Positions 7,986 through 16,626 of a stretch of DNA of 64,000 nt are shown piece after piece. Source of the DNA: JACMLC01 sp963817025 (GTDB lineage Bacteria > Acidobacteriota > Blastocatellia > Pyrinomonadales > Pyrinomonadaceae); NCBI GenBank assembly GCA_963817025.1, contig CAWFML010000001.1:620001-684000 (forward strand), in the 5' to 3' direction. The translations under genes were made by a program, and so were the position numbers. The notes beneath the pieces were generated by a model that ran no database searches, was not told the origin of the DNA, and saw only the letters and a list, made by a program, of their open reading frames with translations. The stretch's first letter is position 1. Every line of letters starts with the position of its first letter.

Positions 7986-9731
7986 ATGAAGACGAGCTTC
8001 CCCCGCTTAATCGCCTGCACTGGTATTATCATGGGGCTGATGGCCCCGACAGCCATTTTAAACGCACAGACTTCAGGCTCTTCCGCGCGCTTCATACCGA
8101 CAGAGGTCGAGAAGCTGGACGGACGCGTCTCGCAGGTCATTAACCGTGCCGAAGACCATTTCCGCAAGGGCCAGTTAAATCTGGACGACAACAAACGCGA
8201 GCAGGCCCGCGACGAATTCGATAAAGCGGTGGATTCCATTCTCGAATCGGGGCTGGATGTCCGCGCCAATCACCGGCTGCAAACTTTCTATCTCGAACTG
8301 ATCGAGCGTATTTATCGTCTCGAAGTGCCGCAGCAGTCTGCTCCGCAAGCTGCTTCGCCCTTCACGCTGGTCGCGCAAAACTCGCAATCCACGACCGGCG
8401 ACGGGCGCGTGCAGGACGGCGTGCAGGAGACTCCGCAGGTCGGCTTCCGCGAACAGAAGTTCGAGCCGTCGCCGCTTGATGAATTGAGCAAGCTGGTCTT
8501 GAATCCTGACGAACAAAACGTTTCGCCGGGCGAGATTAGCGATCTGGAACTGGCGAAGAACACCGTTGACTTCGGCTTTAACACCAACCCGCTGATTCAG
8601 CAGTACATCAATTATTATCAGGGTCGTGGCCGCTCGACGATGGAGTCGGGGCTGCGTCGCTCAGGCCAGTTTATGAAGATGGCGCGCAAGATTTTCCGCG
8701 AGGAAGGCGTGCCCGAAGACATCACATGGCTCGGTCAGGTCGAGAGCGCATGGCGCGTCAGAGCTATGTCATGGGCATCCGCTTCAGGTCTCTGGCAGTT
8801 TATTCCTGGCACAGGCTCGCGCTTTGGCCTGAGGCAGACCGCATGGGTTGACGAGCGCAACAGCTATGAGAAGGCGACGCGCGCGTCTGCCAAGTATCTG
8901 AAGTTTCTCGCCAATCGCTACAACGGCAACTGGGAACTGGCGATGGCCGCGTACAATACTGGCGAGGGCAACATTGACCGCGCCATCTCGCGTGCCGGCT
9001 CAAGCAATTTCTGGACTATTTATCCGTACATCGTGCAGGAGACGCGCAACTACGTGCCGAACATTCTGGCGACGATTCTGATTGCCAAGAATCCCGAGAA
9101 GTACGGCTTCAAAAATATCCGGCCCGACGCGCCGCTCTCTTATGACGTGGTGCAGGTTCCGTCTGCTACGAGTTTGCAGCTTATCGCCGACGCGACCGAC
9201 ACAAGCGTTGATTACCTGCGAACTCTCAATCCTGAACTGAGGCGCGACATCACGCCGCGCGGCGAGGCTTATCAAGTGCGCGTGCCCGGTGGCAAAGCCA
9301 AGCAGTTCGTTGCAGTCTTGAAGCGAGTCCCGGTTGAGCGCAGAGAAGCCGCGCGCGTGATTACGATTACGCCTGGCGAAGACCTACAGGCCGTGGCAAA
9401 TCGCACGGGCCTCAGCGTGGCCCAGATTCACGCGATGAACGGCGGCGCGGATTTGAGCGCCACTAACAAGCTGGTGGTTCCGAATAGCTCTGTACGCAAT
9501 GTCGCTCTGGTGCGGGCCAAGTCAGGCACGACCAGCAGCCTCAAATCCGTCAAGGCGGGCAAAGGCGATACGATTGCCAAGATCGCTGCCCGATACAACA
9601 TCGCGGCGGACGAGCTGGCGAAGCTGAACGGCGTGATGGTTGATGCCGAACTCGAAACGGGTCGTGAAATCAGGATGCCGTCAACGGCAACCGGCAACAC
9701 CTCCACACGCTCGCAGCGTCGTGGTCGCTAA
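7986..9731 (+). CDS. MltD-like membrane-bound lytic transglycosylase with LysM repeats
   Basis: A peptidoglycan lytic transglycosylase of 581 residues. The start is placed at ATG 7986, not the upstream ATG at 7899, because AAAGGAGAA lies just before 7986 and a signal peptide follows at once (MKTSFPRLIACTGIIMGLM, ending near NAQ). A spacer of about 200 residues precedes the SLT domain, with the catalytic Glu in QVESAW near residue 253, the ASGLWQF motif, and AYNTGEGN. Three LysM-like segments follow near 375, 460 and 525 and would anchor it to the cell wall. It cleaves the MurNAc-GlcNAc bond to the 1,6-anhydro product in the periplasm. It is flanked by terminators, so it is probably monocistronic. 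Confidence 0.92.
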   Translation: MKTSFPRLIACTGIIMGLMAPTAILNAQTSGSSARFIPTEVEKLDGRVSQVINRAEDHFRKGQLNLDDNKREQARDEFDKAVDSILESGLDVRANHRLQTFYLELIERIYRLEVPQQSAPQAASPFTLVAQNSQSTTGDGRVQDGVQETPQVGFREQKFEPSPLDELSKLVLNPDEQNVSPGEISDLELAKNTVDFGFNTNPLIQQYINYYQGRGRSTMESGLRRSGQFMKMARKIFREEGVPEDITWLGQVESAWRVRAMSWASASGLWQFIPGTGSRFGLRQTAWVDERNSYEKATRASAKYLKFLANRYNGNWELAMAAYNTGEGNIDRAISRAGSSNFWTIYPYIVQETRNYVPNILATILIAKNPEKYGFKNIRPDAPLSYDVVQVPSATSLQLIADATDTSVDYLRTLNPELRRDITPRGEAYQVRVPGGKAKQFVAVLKRVPVERREAARVITITPGEDLQAVANRTGLSVAQIHAMNGGADLSATNKLVVPNSSVRNVALVRAKSGTTSSLKSVKAGKGDTIAKIAARYNIAADELAKLNGVMVDAELETGREIRMPSTATGNTSTRSQRRGR

Positions 9732-9766
9732 AAACAGCATTCACTTTCCACTCAACCTGAGATAAC

Positions 9767-9806
9767 ATGAGCGCGCTTTCTTGATTGAAAGCGCGCTCAT
9801 TGTCTT
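9767..9806 (+). terminator. Rho-independent terminator after the MltD-like gene
   Basis: A perfect 14-bp stem (ATGAGCGCGCTTTC at 9767-9780, GAAAGCGCGCTCAT at 9787-9800) with a six-base loop is followed by TGTCTTT. Confidence 0.85.
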
Positions 9807-9883
9807 TCACCTCTTAATTCTGAACCAATCGCCTCGCACAAGCTGTTTCCTCCTTCCCTCGCGTTAAGGAGTGGTGCTTCGCC

Positions 9884-11455
9884 ATGCTCTTTCGCACGCA
9901 GTCAGCAGCCGTTTACGGCATTGATGCAGACCTCGTAGACATAGAGGTAGACCTCACGCCCGCGCGCGGGGAATCCGACTCACAGCCCTCTGTGACCATC
10001 GTCGGCTTGCCCGATGCAGCCGTGCGCGAATCCCGCGAGCGCATCCGCGCGGCCATCGCCAATTGCGCTTTCTTCTTTCCCTTTCACAAAACGACCATCA
10101 ACCTCGCGCCCGCAGATGTGCGTAAAGAAGGCGCGAGCTTTGACCTGCCGATTGCGCTCGGCATCCTCGGCGCGAACGGAGACCTCGGGGAGATGGAAGA
10201 TTTAACGGACACGCTGAGCGTGGGCGAGCTTTCGCTGGATGGCCGCGTGCGCCCGATTCGCGGCGCGCTCTCCATCGCCATCCGCGCACGCGAAGCAGGC
10301 ATCAAGCATCTGCTCCTTCCTGAACAGAACGCGAAAGAGGCTGCGGTCGTCGGAGGCGTTGATGTATATGCGGTTTCAGACCTGCGCGGCGCGGTCGAGT
10401 TGATTGGCGCGCTCTCAGGCCCGCCGGATAGACGCCCCGCGCCCCTCTGCGTCGAGCCGTCCGAAGTGTTGTCTTTTAAAGATCGTTACCACGTTGACTT
10501 CCGCGAGGTGCGCGGGCAACTGGCGACCAAGCGCGCTTTGGAGGTGGCGAGCGCGGGCAGCCACAATATTTTGCTTATCGGCCCGCCGGGTTCCGGCAAG
10601 ACTATGCTTGCCAAGAGATTGCCGACCATTCTGCCGCCGCTCGAATTCGAGGCCGCGCTTGAGCTGACGAAGATTCATTCGGTCGCGGGCCTGACGGGCC
10701 GCGCAGGTCTTGTCACAGAGAGACCTTTCCGGTCTCCGCATCACACCATCAGCGATGCGGGGTTGATTGGAGGCGGCGCGATTCCGCGCCCCGGCGAAGT
10801 CAGCTTAGCGCATCACGGCGTGCTGTTCCTTGACGAATTGCCGGAGTTTGACAGGAGCGTGCTGGAAGTCCTGCGCCAGCCCTTAGAAGACCAGCAGGTG
10901 ACGATTAGCCGCGCCGCCATGACGCTCACTTTTCCCGCTTCCTTCATGCTCGCCGCCTCTATGAATCCATGTCCCTGTGGCTATTGGAATGACGCGAGCC
11001 ATGAGTGTCGCTGTACGCCGCTCCAAATCCAGCGCTATGTCGGGCGCGTTTCCGGCCCTTTGCTTGACCGTATAGACATTCACATAGACGTGCCCGCCGT
11101 CCGCTTTAAGGAACTGCGCGGAGACGCAGCGCCAGAGGGCGAAGGCTCTGCGGAGATACGCGGGCGCGTCATTTGTGCCAGAGAGCGGCAGCGCGAGCGT
11201 TTTCAGCATGAAGGGATTTTCGCAAACGCGCAGATGACGCCGCGCCTGATTCGCAAGGTTTGCCGGATTGATGCCGGGAGCGAAAAGCTTTTAGAGAGCG
11301 CGATGACGCGTTTGGGCTTGTCAGCCAGAGCGTATGACCGTATCTTAAAGGTCAGCCGGACTATTGCAGACCTTGACGGCCACGAAGAGATTGCTGCGGT
11401 GCATGTTGCCGAAGCAGTCGGTTATCGCTCGCTCGACCGCACCTATTGGACTTAA
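9884..11455 (+). CDS. YifB/ComM family Mg-chelatase-like AAA+ ATPase
   Basis: A 523-residue protein matching the ComM/YifB family. An N-terminal ribosomal-S5-fold/Lon-protease-like domain (VTIVGLPDAAVRESRERIRAA near residue 45) is followed by an AAA+ Mg-chelatase module with Walker A GPPGSGKTM near residue 233, Walker B GVLFLDELPEF near 310, the NPCPCGYW zinc-like motif near 360, and a C-terminal Mg-chelatase domain. In naturally competent bacteria ComM is a helicase that promotes branch migration during transformation. Whether this organism is competent cannot be judged here. The gene stands alone, with a terminator upstream and about 200 bases of featureless sequence downstream. Confidence 0.93.
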   Translation: MLFRTQSAAVYGIDADLVDIEVDLTPARGESDSQPSVTIVGLPDAAVRESRERIRAAIANCAFFFPFHKTTINLAPADVRKEGASFDLPIALGILGANGDLGEMEDLTDTLSVGELSLDGRVRPIRGALSIAIRAREAGIKHLLLPEQNAKEAAVVGGVDVYAVSDLRGAVELIGALSGPPDRRPAPLCVEPSEVLSFKDRYHVDFREVRGQLATKRALEVASAGSHNILLIGPPGSGKTMLAKRLPTILPPLEFEAALELTKIHSVAGLTGRAGLVTERPFRSPHHTISDAGLIGGGAIPRPGEVSLAHHGVLFLDELPEFDRSVLEVLRQPLEDQQVTISRAAMTLTFPASFMLAASMNPCPCGYWNDASHECRCTPLQIQRYVGRVSGPLLDRIDIHIDVPAVRFKELRGDAAPEGEGSAEIRGRVICARERQRERFQHEGIFANAQMTPRLIRKVCRIDAGSEKLLESAMTRLGLSARAYDRILKVSRTIADLDGHEEIAAVHVAEAVGYRSLDRTYWT

Positions 11456-11675
11456 AAACGGTCTGATGGCTGCACAAAGGCGTTGATAGTGGCACACGAA
11501 AAAGCTTAACATTTACGAGGGCAAGGCAACGACGCGCCCGAAGCGCCGCATCACAAAGCACGTGAGACAGTTCGCCGCTCGAAAGATAGCCTGACTCAAG
11601 CGAGTTAAAGCGTAAGCGGCAAGCCACTGCTCAAGGAAAATTCTAACGGGCGCTCTCGTGTCGGTAATCAGCAGT

Positions 11676-12311
11676 ATGGAAGCGAAAACCGCTATCAACA
11701 ATCTTCTGCTGCTCGCCCGAACAGACGGACACGTGACCGCAGCCGAAACCGAGACAAACGACACGTCGGATTACGGACTGGCGCAAGCTGCCGGGGCAGG
11801 CGATATGCAAGCCTTCGAGCAGCTTTACCAGCGACACAGCCGTCGAGTTTATTCCCTCTGCCTACGCATGACAGGCAATGTCTCGGAAGCCGAAGACCTG
11901 ACGCAAGAGGTCTTCATCCAGCTCTTTCGCAAGATCGGCAGCTTTCGCGGCGAATCGGCCTTCACCACGTGGCTTCACCGCCTGACGGTCAATCAGGTCT
12001 TGATGCATTTTCGCAAGCGCAGCGTCAAGCTGGAACAGACCACAGACGAGGGCGACACGCCCGTGCAGATTGTGCGCGGCACGGAAAACCCGAACTCGAT
12101 GCCGGTCGTTGACCGGATCGCGCTCGACAAAGCCATCAAGCAGTTGCCGCCCGGCTATCGCACGGTCTTTATCTTGCACGACATAGAGGGCCATGAGCAC
12201 GAAGAGATAGCACGCATGCTCGGCTGCTCGGTCGGCACTTCAAAGTCGCAATTGCATAAAGCGCGCATGAAATTACGCGACTTGCTCAGGCAACAGAACG
12301 CGCCCGCATAG
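11676..12311 (+). CDS. ECF-type RNA polymerase sigma factor
   Basis: A sigma-70 family ECF protein of 211 residues from ATG 11676; GTG 11658 would add six residues, and neither start has a clear ribosome binding site. Region 2 is at about 35-100 (FEQLYQRHSRRVYSLCLRM, AEDLTQEVFIQLFRKI, WLHRLTVNQVLMHFRKR). Region 4 is at about 140-200 (LPPGYRTVFILHDIEGHEHEEIARML, GTSKSQLHKAR). It is followed 138 bases later by a zinc-finger anti-sigma gene and then two DUF4097-type secreted proteins, so the four probably form one envelope-response unit. Confidence 0.93.
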   Translation: MEAKTAINNLLLLARTDGHVTAAETETNDTSDYGLAQAAGAGDMQAFEQLYQRHSRRVYSLCLRMTGNVSEAEDLTQEVFIQLFRKIGSFRGESAFTTWLHRLTVNQVLMHFRKRSVKLEQTTDEGDTPVQIVRGTENPNSMPVVDRIALDKAIKQLPPGYRTVFILHDIEGHEHEEIARMLGCSVGTSKSQLHKARMKLRDLLRQQNAPA

Positions 12312-12449
12312 CTTCAAACCACGTCCGCCCTTTGAGAGCGAAAGATTTCTCGACAGCAGTTTCCCCGGCGGATCGCTTGAAAATGAATTTGAGAGAACCC
12401 GCGCGTTAATGCTAAAGACGCACGCGCGGTGACAGAGGTTACAGGTAAG

Positions 12450-13190
12450 ATGAACTGCGAGAAGTGTCAGGAACTCTTGAGCGACTTTCTGGATGGTGTC
12501 TTGAGCGACGAGGATCATCGCACCCTCGGCGCGCACCTCGAAGCATGTCTCTCCTGCTATGGCGCGCATCATGAGCTTGACCAGATTGTCAGCTTTTGCC
12601 GCGACCATCGGGGCGAATACGACGCGCCGCCCAACGAGAGGGCTTTATGGCTTCGCATCCGCAACACGATTGATAGCCAACCCGCGACAACGCGCCCGCT
12701 GGCGGCGAATCCGCCCGCGCAGGGTCGAGCTGTCGGCTGGCTCTCCGGCCTCTTCAATCGCCAGTGGGAACTGTCGCTGCCGCAAATGGCTGCGGCTGTG
12801 GCGGCCATTGCAATCGTAGTTTCCTTTGCCACCGCGCTCGGCCTGAGAAATCTGCAACCGGTCGAGGACAGTTCTGTAGTCGCTTCAAACGACACGAATC
12901 GCTCCAGTGGTTCCATCGCTGCCGCAAGTTATCCGGGCAGCCTCGACGACCGCATGAAGCGGCAGCAGCAACAGATAGATTACTGGAACCGCCGCATCGA
13001 GACGCGCAAGACGCAGTGGAACGCGCAGATGCGCGACACTTTCGAGCGCAATTTACAGGTGCTGGATCAGGCCGTCGCGGCTCACAGCGAAGAGTTGCGG
13101 CGCAATCCGAACGACGAAGTTTCGGAAGAGATGCTCAACATCGCGCTGAACGAAAAGATGGATCTCTTAAGAGAGTTTTCGGATTTGTGA
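12450..13190 (+). CDS. Zinc-finger anti-sigma factor
   Basis: A membrane-anchored anti-sigma factor of 246 residues from ATG 12450, where the conserved MNCEKCQELLSDFLDG opening begins; GTG 12429 would add seven residues. The ZAS finger is C (residue 3) followed by HLEACLSC near 31-38. A transmembrane segment lies near 115-140, and a long Gln/Arg-rich helical tail, probably coiled coil, follows at 165-245. It would bind the sigma factor encoded just upstream and release it on an envelope signal. Downstream are two genes for secreted DUF4097-type proteins. Confidence 0.87.
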   Translation: MNCEKCQELLSDFLDGVLSDEDHRTLGAHLEACLSCYGAHHELDQIVSFCRDHRGEYDAPPNERALWLRIRNTIDSQPATTRPLAANPPAQGRAVGWLSGLFNRQWELSLPQMAAAVAAIAIVVSFATALGLRNLQPVEDSSVVASNDTNRSSGSIAAASYPGSLDDRMKRQQQQIDYWNRRIETRKTQWNAQMRDTFERNLQVLDQAVAAHSEELRRNPNDEVSEEMLNIALNEKMDLLREFSDL

Positions 13191-13324
13191 GACGCTGTCC
13201 GATAACCTCGCACTCGACTTGAGAGCATGTCGCCCGCGCTTTCTGCATTTTCCGGGAAACGAGCGCGGGCGCAAAATTGCGGAAGTTCTCCAATAAAATA
13301 AACAGCATTGTTTTAACCGAATTG

Positions 13325-14116
13325 ATGACTAAGACAGCAGAGATCAACATTCGCTCTCCCCACGCGCGAAGCAAGTGTACGAAACTGCGCGCCATCCTGA
13401 TGATGGCCGCCCTGTCTCTCTTCAGTTTTACGGCAGCCACCGTTTTCGCCCAGCAAAAATTTTCCAAGTCATATCCGGCCAGCAAGAATATACGGATTCG
13501 CCTGAACAATTTGTCCGGGCCGATTTTTGTCGAAGGCTGGCAGAAAGACCAGATCAAAATCAGTGCGGAGATGGAAGCTCCTGCGGCGCGCTTTACGCCG
13601 CAGATGAATGGCGACAGTCTGGTGATCGATGTCGTGCGCGACAATCAGGGACGCAACGGCGAGGTCGGCAGTGTCAACTTCAAGATTTTCGTTCCGGTCA
13701 ATTCCACCGTTGATATTGAGACACGCTTTGGCGATCTGACGGTCGCCAACATTCAGGGGTCTCTGGTGCGCGCGCATGTCTCGCTCGAAGGCGACATCTC
13801 GCTGACGCAGATACGCTCTAACACGGTGATGGCGCGCAATGTCTCCGGCGATATTCTCTTTGACGGAGAGTTGCTCTCGGAAGGCATTTATACTTTTCAA
13901 TCAACGGTCGGCAACATCAACATACGCATCCCCGAAAACTCCGCGTTTCGTCTGGTGGCGACCGCTCCTGCGGCTGGCAATATCACGCTCGGCTCGTTTG
14001 CCAATTCGGGCCTGAGCTTTATCGGCGGGCGCAAGGTGGTAGGCAATGTGGGCGAAGCCCGCGCCGCCCTGAGCATCATGAACCAGCGCGGTAACATCTC
14101 CTTCATCCGTCGCTAA
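13325..14116 (+). CDS. Secreted DUF4097-like beta-helix protein
   Basis: A 263-residue exported protein of unknown function. The start is put at ATG 13325 (a TTG at 13277 is also in frame), giving a basic N-terminus, a hydrophobic core near residues 22-40 and a cleavage-like AQQ. The mature part is almost all short beta strands with repeated turns (NLSGPIFVEGW, GDLTVANIQGSL, LEGDISLTQIRSN, VGNINIRIPEN), as in DUF4097-type putative adhesin domains. It follows the sigma/anti-sigma pair and is followed by a terminator and a paralogue. It is probably a periplasmic or surface protein controlled with that pair; no enzymatic motif is visible. Confidence 0.72.
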   Translation: MTKTAEINIRSPHARSKCTKLRAILMMAALSLFSFTAATVFAQQKFSKSYPASKNIRIRLNNLSGPIFVEGWQKDQIKISAEMEAPAARFTPQMNGDSLVIDVVRDNQGRNGEVGSVNFKIFVPVNSTVDIETRFGDLTVANIQGSLVRAHVSLEGDISLTQIRSNTVMARNVSGDILFDGELLSEGIYTFQSTVGNINIRIPENSAFRLVATAPAAGNITLGSFANSGLSFIGGRKVVGNVGEARAALSIMNQRGNISFIRR

Positions 14117-14146
14117 CCTGACAAGCGAGACAATTATTCTCTTGAC

Positions 14147-14200
14147 GCGGACGCTGCTTCTGTTCTCAAATAACTCGGAGCAGCGTCCGCTTCTTTTTTT
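14147..14200 (+). terminator. Rho-independent terminator between two DUF4097-like genes
   Basis: A perfect 12-bp stem (GCGGACGCTGCT at 14147-14158, AGCAGCGTCCGC at 14179-14190) is followed at once by TTCTTTTTTT. An in-frame TTG at 14142 exists upstream, but it would put this terminator inside the next coding region, so the downstream ATG at 14211 is preferred. Confidence 0.88.
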
Positions 14201-14210
14201 GAAACCAACT

Positions 14211-15119
14211 ATGCCAAAAAACCAAAAGCTTTTTACCACGCGCCGCGCAAGTCTCGTCTGCTATAGCTTGATCGTCATGATCATGCTTCCGTCGCTCTGC
14301 TTCGCGCAGCAGAAGGACAAGAAGAATCAAGCCGCATCGCCGCCTGCGCCGCCCGCCCTGACGCGCACGACGACGCGCCATGAAACGCGGCGACTCGGTT
14401 ATGGCAGCACGGTCACGATCCTCGGAGCGCCGAACGGGTCGATCACCATTGAGGGATGGAACAAGAGCGAAGTTGACATCACTGCGGACATAGAGCTGCG
14501 CGCTGATACTGAAGAAGACCTCGCGCGGCTCGCGCTGGTCAACAGCTTCACGCTCGACAAGGATGGAAATCACCTCCGCATTATGTCCACCGGCACGCAC
14601 GATAAAAAGTTTATGAAAAAAGCGGCCAAAGATTTTCCCAAAAATCTGATTGGACTGCCGTGGAAGATTGATTACAAGATTCGCGTGCCGCAGATGGTAG
14701 ACCTTGAGATAGATGCCGGGCATGGGCCGATCAATCTTTCCGGCGTCGAAGGAGCGACGAGCCTCAAGGCCGTGCAAAGCGAGGCTCAACTGACACTGAC
14801 GGGCGGCATCTTTATGGCGACGATTGCGACCGGGAAAGTCAATCTCAATATCCCGCAACGCAGTTGGCGCGGGCGCGGCGCGGAAATCCGTCTCGCGCTC
14901 GGCGATTTGACAGTCGAGTTGCCGCCCGGCTTCAGCGCGGACATCAACGCAGACGTGCTCCGCACAGGCAAGGTTGAAAACACATACACTGCGCTCGAAG
15001 CGCGCGAAGACACAAACACGACCCCGCGCTCCATCAAAGGTCGCACAGGCGCAGGCGGCGTCGTGCTCATCTTCACCGTCGGCGACGGCAACATCAATAT
15101 TAAGAACAGTGACAAGTGA
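14211..15119 (+). CDS. Secreted DUF4097-like protein, paralogue of the preceding gene
   Basis: A 302-residue exported protein. ATG 14211 follows the terminator and opens into MPKNQKLFTTRRASLVCYSL with a hydrophobic stretch and a cleavage-like FAQQ near residue 35. The remainder is beta-rich with turns such as GSTVTILGAPNGSITIEGW, NKSEVDITADIEL and DLEIDAGHGPINLSGV, matching the DUF4097-like layout of the gene before it. Both share the ..IxIEGWxKxxxxI.A.. pattern, so they are paralogues by tandem duplication. The intervening terminator suggests the second gene has lower or separate expression. Function is unknown. Confidence 0.72.
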   Translation: MPKNQKLFTTRRASLVCYSLIVMIMLPSLCFAQQKDKKNQAASPPAPPALTRTTTRHETRRLGYGSTVTILGAPNGSITIEGWNKSEVDITADIELRADTEEDLARLALVNSFTLDKDGNHLRIMSTGTHDKKFMKKAAKDFPKNLIGLPWKIDYKIRVPQMVDLEIDAGHGPINLSGVEGATSLKAVQSEAQLTLTGGIFMATIATGKVNLNIPQRSWRGRGAEIRLALGDLTVELPPGFSADINADVLRTGKVENTYTALEAREDTNTTPRSIKGRTGAGGVVLIFTVGDGNINIKNSDK

Positions 15120-15198
15120 CGGGTGATGTGTGACGGGTGATGGTGTGACCGGCAAGAGATTGTTTTAACTCGTCACTTGTCACCTGTCACTCATCACT
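15109..15198. repeat. Intergenic inverted repeat (GTGACAAGTGACGGGTGATG type)
   Basis: Words GTGACAAGTGACGGGTGATG and GTGACGGGTGATG begin at the stop codon of the preceding gene and are answered by CGTCACTTGTCACCTGTCAC at about 15171-15190. The loop is about 40 bases. It lies between the DUF4097-like gene and dcd. Confidence 0.65.
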
Positions 15199-15241
15199 GC
15201 TTTAATGCTCTCTTAAAACTTCATCGGACGGCTGCAAAAAA

Positions 15242-15832
15242 ATGTCAGTTAAATCAGATCGCTGGATTCGGCGGATGGCAGAGGAAGAGCAGTTGATACA
15301 ACCCTTCGACGCGGAGCTGGTGCGCGAAGTGGATGGCCGCCGCATCATCTCTGCCGGGGCATCTTCTTATGGGTACGACATGCGTCTGGCGGACGACGGC
15401 TTTCGCGTTTTCTCGCCGATTCACGGGCGCGAGATTGACCCCAAAAAGTTTGACGACAGCTCGCTGGCCGAACCCCCTCTGCGAACCTCTGACGACGGCT
15501 CGAAATACTATCTCATGCCGCCGCATTCCTACGCCCTCGGCGTCACGGTCGAGACCTTTCGCATGCCGCGCAACGTGACCGCCATCTGCATGGGAAAATC
15601 CACCTATGCCCGCGCGGGTCTCATCGTCAACACCACACCGCTCGAAGCGGGCTGGACGGGCCGCCTCGTGATAGAGCTTGGCAACCTCGCAGACCTCCCG
15701 CTCCGCGTCTATGTCAACGAAGGCATCGGTCAGGTTCTCTTCTTTGAATCGGACGAAGCCTGTGACACCTCCTACGAAGACCGTGGCGGGAAATATCAGG
15801 GCCAGACCGGATTAACCTACTCTCGTCTTTAA
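15242..15832 (+). CDS. dcd: dCTP deaminase
   Basis: A 196-residue dCTP deaminase, close to the usual length for the trimeric Dcd family. Recognisable segments are RRIISAGASSYGYDMRLAD near residue 35, MGKSTYARAGLIVNTTPLEA near 118 with the conserved Ser and Arg, GWTGRLVIELGN with the likely catalytic Glu near 142, and the GIGQVLFFESD strand near 160. It converts dCTP to dUTP for dTMP synthesis. A uracil-DNA glycosylase gene (ung) lies at 51032 in the same window. The gene is bounded by hairpins on both sides and seems monocistronic. It is the last core gene before the accessory island. Confidence 0.95.
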   Translation: MSVKSDRWIRRMAEEEQLIQPFDAELVREVDGRRIISAGASSYGYDMRLADDGFRVFSPIHGREIDPKKFDDSSLAEPPLRTSDDGSKYYLMPPHSYALGVTVETFRMPRNVTAICMGKSTYARAGLIVNTTPLEAGWTGRLVIELGNLADLPLRVYVNEGIGQVLFFESDEACDTSYEDRGGKYQGQTGLTYSRL

Positions 15833-15849
15833 TTCTGTTGTAGTGTAAC

Positions 15850-15918
15850 TGGAAGCATAAGCTTGCCGCTCCGGCAAGCTTATGCTTCCAAGTCGGCATG
15901 GCAAACTTATGCTTCCAA
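15850..15918. repeat. Island-flanking hairpin, left copy
   Basis: A perfect 19-bp stem with a three-base loop: TGGAAGCATAAGCTTGCCG at 15850-15868 and its complement at 15872-15890. A further half copy, GCAAACTTATGCTTCCAA, follows at 15901-15918. A closely related hairpin occurs at 41441-41485, on the far side of the accessory block, and none was noticed elsewhere in the window. Confidence 0.85.
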
Positions 15919-15938
15919 TTTTGCTCCTCTGTTTGGCC

Positions 15939-16094
15939 TCAGTCCTCAAATCTTAATTCCTCTTTGACCTCACGCAATATTTTTTTGAGATTTGCGGCTT
16001 TACCGACTATCAGTAGCTTCTCTCTCACAATTTTTCTAATTTTATTTTCTGAAGCATACTGCCCGTCCTCTTGTAAAACAACGATGAAGCGGTC
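15939..16094 (-). pseudogene. Unrecognised C-terminal gene fragment beside a transposase remnant
   Basis: On the minus strand, directly after the transposase remnant stop at 16095, an open frame of about 51 codons runs to a TGA at 15939-15941. It reads like natural protein (QEDGQYASENKIRKIVRE, then ILREVKEELRFED) with a charged helical C-terminus. It has no start codon of its own. It may be the tail of a gene cut by the insertion element; the family is not recognised. Confidence 0.3.
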
Positions 16095-16375
16095 TCATAA
16101 ATAGCATCGGAGCAAAATCCTGATGCAGCCCAAGTGAACGAAGCCGAGATAGTTCTCGTCATGAAAGTCACAGCGCATCGCTATCCGACGAAGGTTTTGC
16201 AGTCAGGCAAACAACCGCTCTATCTTCCACCGGCGCTTGTAACGCCTGAGCGGTCTGCCGTCCTGCGTCCGAGCTTTCTTTCTGTTGGATTTGTGCAGCG
16301 CAGTCATCTCAATGCCAGCTTCGGCCAGCTCTTTATCCAGCGGGTCGGAGTCATAAGCCTTAGGGTTCGATAAGC
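16095..16375 (-). pseudogene. IS5-family transposase remnant with in-frame stop
   Basis: Read on the minus strand, the C-terminal third of an IS5-type DDE transposase is visible: NPKAYDSDPLDKELAEAGIE, KSNRKKARTQDGRPLRRYKR, RWKIERLFA, then a stop, then LQNFRRIAMRCDFHDENYLG and FVHLGCIRILLRCYL. In intact relatives the residue after RLFA is Trp, so the stop at 16203-16205 is a TGG to TGA change. The N-terminal two thirds are missing; the open frame continues to 16550 but no longer resembles the family. It is a dead fragment marking past insertion at the left edge of the accessory block. Confidence 0.75.
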
Positions 16376-16626
16376 GCCCATTGTTCATCAGTTGGTTCTT
16401 CTCGTCGTGCCATGCCAAAAGCTTAGCACGACCATTTATGAAACCGCTTCCAGTGTTGTAATGCCTGAGTATTTGGCATACAACTTCATCTGACATTGAA
16501 GCCTCAAAGGCGACTGCATATTTTTTATGAAGAGTCTGATTTATTGGCATTCTGTTCCGGTCGCATTCCTCAAATAAATGGACATGTTTTTATCTAAAGA
16601 TGCATATATGTGTAGGAGGCCGTTAT

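Noticed and set aside
14166..15155. 329-codon open frame antisense to the second DUF4097-like gene
   Set aside because: It overlaps a terminator and an inverted repeat and has an Arg/Ala-rich shadow composition.
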